DNA of 14,902 nt, from positions 1 through 14,902 of the forward strand of contig JBEARL010000032.1 of NCBI GenBank assembly GCA_041163265.1, written 5' to 3'. How positions within the stretch are numbered: position 1 is the stretch's first letter; the number at the start of each line of letters is the position of its first letter. Under the pieces are notes generated by a model. It was not told the DNA's origin and did no database searches. It saw only the letters and a program-made list of their open reading frames with translations. The position numbers were made by a program, and so were the translations under genes. This stretch comes from CSBr16-57R1 sp041163265 (lineage in GTDB: Bacteria > Actinomycetota > Nitriliruptoria > Nitriliruptorales > Nitriliruptoraceae). Positions 12,906 through 14,902 of this stretch are shown one piece after another.

Positions 12906-14488
12906 GCCGCCGCCCGGCGGCGGCGCGCGCGGCGGCGACGGTCGCGCTCGCCGGCGCGGCGGGTGCGGCGCTCTGGGCCGCTCACGCACCGCTGGCCCTC
13001 GGCGGCGCGGCCTGGCTGGTCGCCCCGCTCCTGGTCGCCGCGCTGCGGGCGGCGGCCGAAGGGGACCCCCTCGATCCCGGCGGTGAGGGTCCGTCCGTCC
13101 GGCGGGCCGTCGTGGTCGGCACGCTCGCCGGCGCGGTCGGGTACGGCACGATGCTGCACTGGATCGCGTACGCCGGCGGTGCGCTCGCCTGGATCATGCT
13201 GGCCGGGGTCCAGGCGCTCTGGGTCGGGCTCTGGTCGGGACTGGTGGCGCGCCGGCTCCGCTCGTCACTCCTGCCGCTCGAGGCCGCCGTCCTCTGGGTC
13301 GGCGTCGAGTGGCTCCGGACGCGGTGGCCGCTCGACGGGTTCGCGTGGGGGCGCCTCGCCTACTCGCAGGTCGACGTCGCATGGTTCGTCCCGCTCGGGC
13401 GCGTCCTCGGGGCATCGGCCATCAGTCTCGTGGTGGTGCTGGTCGGCGTCTCCGCCCTGCAGACGGCGCTCGGCCTGCGCCTCGACCGCGGCTCACCCCC
13501 GCGGGCGGCGACGCTGCAGCTGGTCGGCGCGGTCCTCGCCGTGACCCTCGTCACCGTCGGCCCGCCGGCGACCTCGGGGACGCTGGACGTCCTCGCCGTG
13601 CAGGGGAACGACATCCGGCACTGGATCGAGCCGGTCGCCGACGCACCGCTGGCGATCACGCGGAACCACCACGACCTGACGCTCGCCGCCGTCCGTGAGG
13701 GGGGCCGGCCCGACGTCGCTGTCTGGCCGGAGTCCAGCATCGACCGCGACCCCTCCCGCGCGGCCGGGGCTCCGCTGTGGGCGCTGGCCAACGAGGCCGC
13801 TCGGGCCGCCGGCACGCTCGTGGCCGGCGTCAGCCTCGACGGCCCCGATCCGAGGACGCAGCGCATCGTCGGTGCCGTCGTCCTCGGATCGGACGGGGAG
13901 CGCGGCCGCTACGTGAAGCGGCAGCCGGTGCCGTTCGGCGAGTACGTCCCGGCGCGGGCGCTGCTCGACTGGATCCCGGCGCTCGACCAGATCCCGCGCG
14001 ACGCGGTCCGGGGCGACCGTGCGATGTCCCTCGAGGTCGCTCCGGGCGTCCGGGCCGCCGTCGCCTACTGCTTCGAGACGCTGTTCCCGGCCATCGTGCG
14101 CAGCAACGTCATGGCCGGTCCGACCCCGGCCGACCTGGTGCTGACCCTGACGAACGACGCGTCGTTCCGCGAGACGGGGCAGCCCGAGCAGCACCTCGCC
14201 CAGAGCCGGATGCGTGCCATCGAGTCGGGACGGTGGGTCGTCCACGTCGCCATCTCTGGGGTGACGGCCTTCGTCGACCCCGACGGGACGGTGCACGATC
14301 GGACCGAGCCCTTCACCCTGGCGACGGTGCGGCGCGACGTCCCGCTCGCCGCGGGCGTCACCCCGTACCTCGTCGTCGGGGACGTCGTCGGAGGGGCTGG
14401 CGCGGTCATGGTGGCGGTCGCCGCACTGGGTAGCCTGCCGCGCCGTCGGCGGCCCCGAGGACCGCGCCCCCGTCGTCCAGCGGCCTAG
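12902..14488 (+). CDS. lnt: Apolipoprotein N-acyltransferase Lnt
   Basis: Lnt adds the third acyl chain to the N-terminal Cys of lipoproteins at the outer face of the cytoplasmic membrane. It has 528 aa. Several N-terminal membrane helices (about residues 10-215) include the conserved WLRTRWPLDGFAWGRLAYSQ. The nitrilase-like domain has the catalytic triad Glu277 (VWPESSID), Lys339 (YVKRQPVPFGEYVP) and Cys390 (VAYCFETLFP), at spacings close to E. coli Glu267/Lys335/Cys387. LTLTNDASFRETGQPEQHLA and ARLRAIE-like SRMRAIESGRW follow, and there is a last membrane helix near the C-terminus. GTG at 12902 overlaps the DUF4193 stop; an ATG at 12836 lies inside that gene and is rejected. The last eight codons and the TAG lie inside the tRNA-Glu gene. 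The C-terminus is Arg/Pro rich. No Ppm1 fusion is present. Confidence 0.95.
   Translation: MSRRPAAARAAATVALAGAAGAALWAAHAPLALGGAAWLVAPLLVAALRAAAEGDPLDPGGEGPSVRRAVVVGTLAGAVGYGTMLHWIAYAGGALAWIMLAGVQALWVGLWSGLVARRLRSSLLPLEAAVLWVGVEWLRTRWPLDGFAWGRLAYSQVDVAWFVPLGRVLGASAISLVVVLVGVSALQTALGLRLDRGSPPRAATLQLVGAVLAVTLVTVGPPATSGTLDVLAVQGNDIRHWIEPVADAPLAITRNHHDLTLAAVREGGRPDVAVWPESSIDRDPSRAAGAPLWALANEAARAAGTLVAGVSLDGPDPRTQRIVGAVVLGSDGERGRYVKRQPVPFGEYVPARALLDWIPALDQIPRDAVRGDRAMSLEVAPGVRAAVAYCFETLFPAIVRSNVMAGPTPADLVLTLTNDASFRETGQPEQHLAQSRMRAIESGRWVVHVAISGVTAFVDPDGTVHDRTEPFTLATVRRDVPLAAGVTPYLVVGDVVGGAGAVMVAVAALGSLPRRRRPRGPRPRRPAA
14431..14436 (+). promoter_or_regulatory. Possible -10 element for tRNA-Glu, inside lnt
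   Basis: TAGCCT lies within the lnt coding sequence 30 bases upstream of the tRNA 5' end. Transcription would start near 14443, leaving a 5' leader of about 23 bases for RNase P to remove. No -35 box is clear. The same hexamer occurs upstream of pup. Confidence 0.35.
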
Positions 14489-14538
14489 GATCCCACCCTT
14501 TCAAGGTGGTGACGCCGGTTCGAATCCGGTCGGGGGTA
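14466..14538 (+). tRNA. tRNA-Glu (anticodon UUC)
   Basis: A full cloverleaf of 73 bases is present. The acceptor strand GCCCCCG pairs with CGGGGGT (14531-14537), with a G-U wobble at the end, which I recall from other actinobacterial tRNA-Glu genes. The D arm contains CAGCGGCCTAGGA. The anticodon stem CCACC/GGTGG encloses loop CTTTCAA with anticodon TTC. The T arm is GCCGG-TTCGAAT-CCGGT, and the discriminator is A. No CCA end is encoded. The first 23 bases overlap the 3' end of lnt. Confidence 0.96.
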
Positions 14539-14577
14539 CACCGCCGGACGCCTTTCCCGCACCGTCAGGAGCCCTCC

Positions 14578-14902
14578 GTGCCAGAGTCGAAGCGAGCGGG
14601 TCGGGGCGACGCAGCGGCGCCGAAGAAGGCCGCGGCGAAGAGGTCGACGGCGCCCACGAAGGCAGGCGCGGCGAGCAAGGCCGCGGTCAAGAAGGCCAGT
14701 GCACCGAGGAAGGCGGCGGCGAAGAAGGCGATCGCTCCGAAGAAGGCCACCGCGAAGAAGGAGACCGCTCCGAAGAAGGCCACCGCGAAGAAGGCGACCG
14801 CTCCGAAGAAGGCCACCGCGAAGAAGGCGACCGCTCCGAAGAAGGGGACCGCGCCCACGCAGGCGGCCGCGACGAAGACGCCGGCCGAGAAGCGGGCCAC
14901 CG
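14578..14902 (+). CDS. Lysine/alanine-rich histone H1-like protein, N-terminal part (runs off the window)
   Basis: At least 108 codons are open to the window end. GTG at 14578 has AGGAG (14568-14572) about 5 bases upstream. The protein begins PESKRAGRGDAAAPKKAAAK and then consists of APKKATAKKAT-type repeats of 11 residues, giving a very basic, disordered chain typical of H1/Hc1-like or HupB-tail DNA-binding sequences. The composition contrasts sharply with the Asp/Glu-rich DUF4193 protein two genes upstream. There is no HU domain at the N-terminus. The missing C-terminus matters: some actinobacterial DksA/TraR zinc-finger proteins begin with exactly this kind of tail, so a nucleoid protein and a DksA-like regulator are both possible. 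Confidence 0.82.
   Translation, partial: MPESKRAGRGDAAAPKKAAAKRSTAPTKAGAASKAAVKKASAPRKAAAKKAIAPKKATAKKETAPKKATAKKATAPKKATAKKATAPKKGTAPTQAAATKTPAEKRAT
14701..14850 (+). repeat. 33-bp tandem repeats in the H1-like gene
   Basis: Units start at 14701 (degenerate), 14734, 14767, 14800 and 14833 (partial, 18 bases). The units from 14734 to 14832 are nearly identical and encode APKKATAKKAT or the same with Glu in place of the last Ala. The repeats keep the reading frame, so copy-number change would lengthen or shorten the basic tail without breaking it. Confidence 0.9.

Noticed and set aside
12906..12924. Perfect 8-bp hairpin in codons 2-8 of lnt as a translational switch
   Set aside because: It arises from runs of Arg/Ala codons (CGC, GCG) in GC-rich DNA, and nothing else supports regulation there.
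14701..14850. CRISPR-like array
   Set aside because: The repeats are contiguous without spacers and encode an in-frame basic peptide repeat.

Overview
The window is a single-strand, tightly packed gene block from a very GC-rich bacterium. Every gene I can support is on the + strand, and many stops and starts overlap by 4 bases (GTGA or similar). The Pup-modification genes, pafBC, the order pafA-pafB-pafC-tatA-tatC-helicase (as in Mycobacterium), a DUF4193 gene and a lysine-rich histone-like protein point to Actinomycetota. The divergence of Dop, ARC and the helicase from mycobacterial versions suggests a deep-branching or uncultured lineage. I cannot name the genus.

Part 1 (1-3782) is the Pup tagging locus: the 3' end of arc/mpa (AAA+ unfoldase), dop (Pup deamidase/depupylase), pup (64 aa, ending GGQ) and pafA (Pup ligase, 452 aa). 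The 20S proteasome genes prcB and prcA, which normally sit between pup and pafA, are absent: only 44 bases separate the two genes. The ARC C-terminus reads GRAL instead of the GQYL tail that docks into the 20S core. Two independent signs therefore point to a pupylation system without a proteasome at this locus, as known in Corynebacterium. The dop gene has a one-base frameshift at a G run and encodes an unusually short Dop-loop.

Part 2 (3793-9694) holds pafB and pafC (WYL-domain DNA-damage regulators), tatA and tatC (twin-arginine translocase), an unrecognised single-TM protein, and a HelY/Mtr4-like DExH helicase that appears to lack the internal insert domain of its mycobacterial relative.

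Part 3 (9703-12386) starts at a probable leaderless promoter and holds a diacylglycerol-kinase-family lipid kinase, an M24 Xaa-Pro peptidase, a GNAT acetyltransferase and a small membrane protein, all nearly or actually overlapping.

Part 4 (12387-14902) has a hairpin-rich leader, an acidic zinc-ribbon DUF4193 protein, apolipoprotein N-acyltransferase (lnt), a tRNA-Glu(UUC) whose 5' end lies inside the last codons of lnt, and the start of a lysine/alanine-rich H1-like protein built on 33-bp tandem repeats that runs off the window.

All family comparisons are from memory of the families. No search was run.
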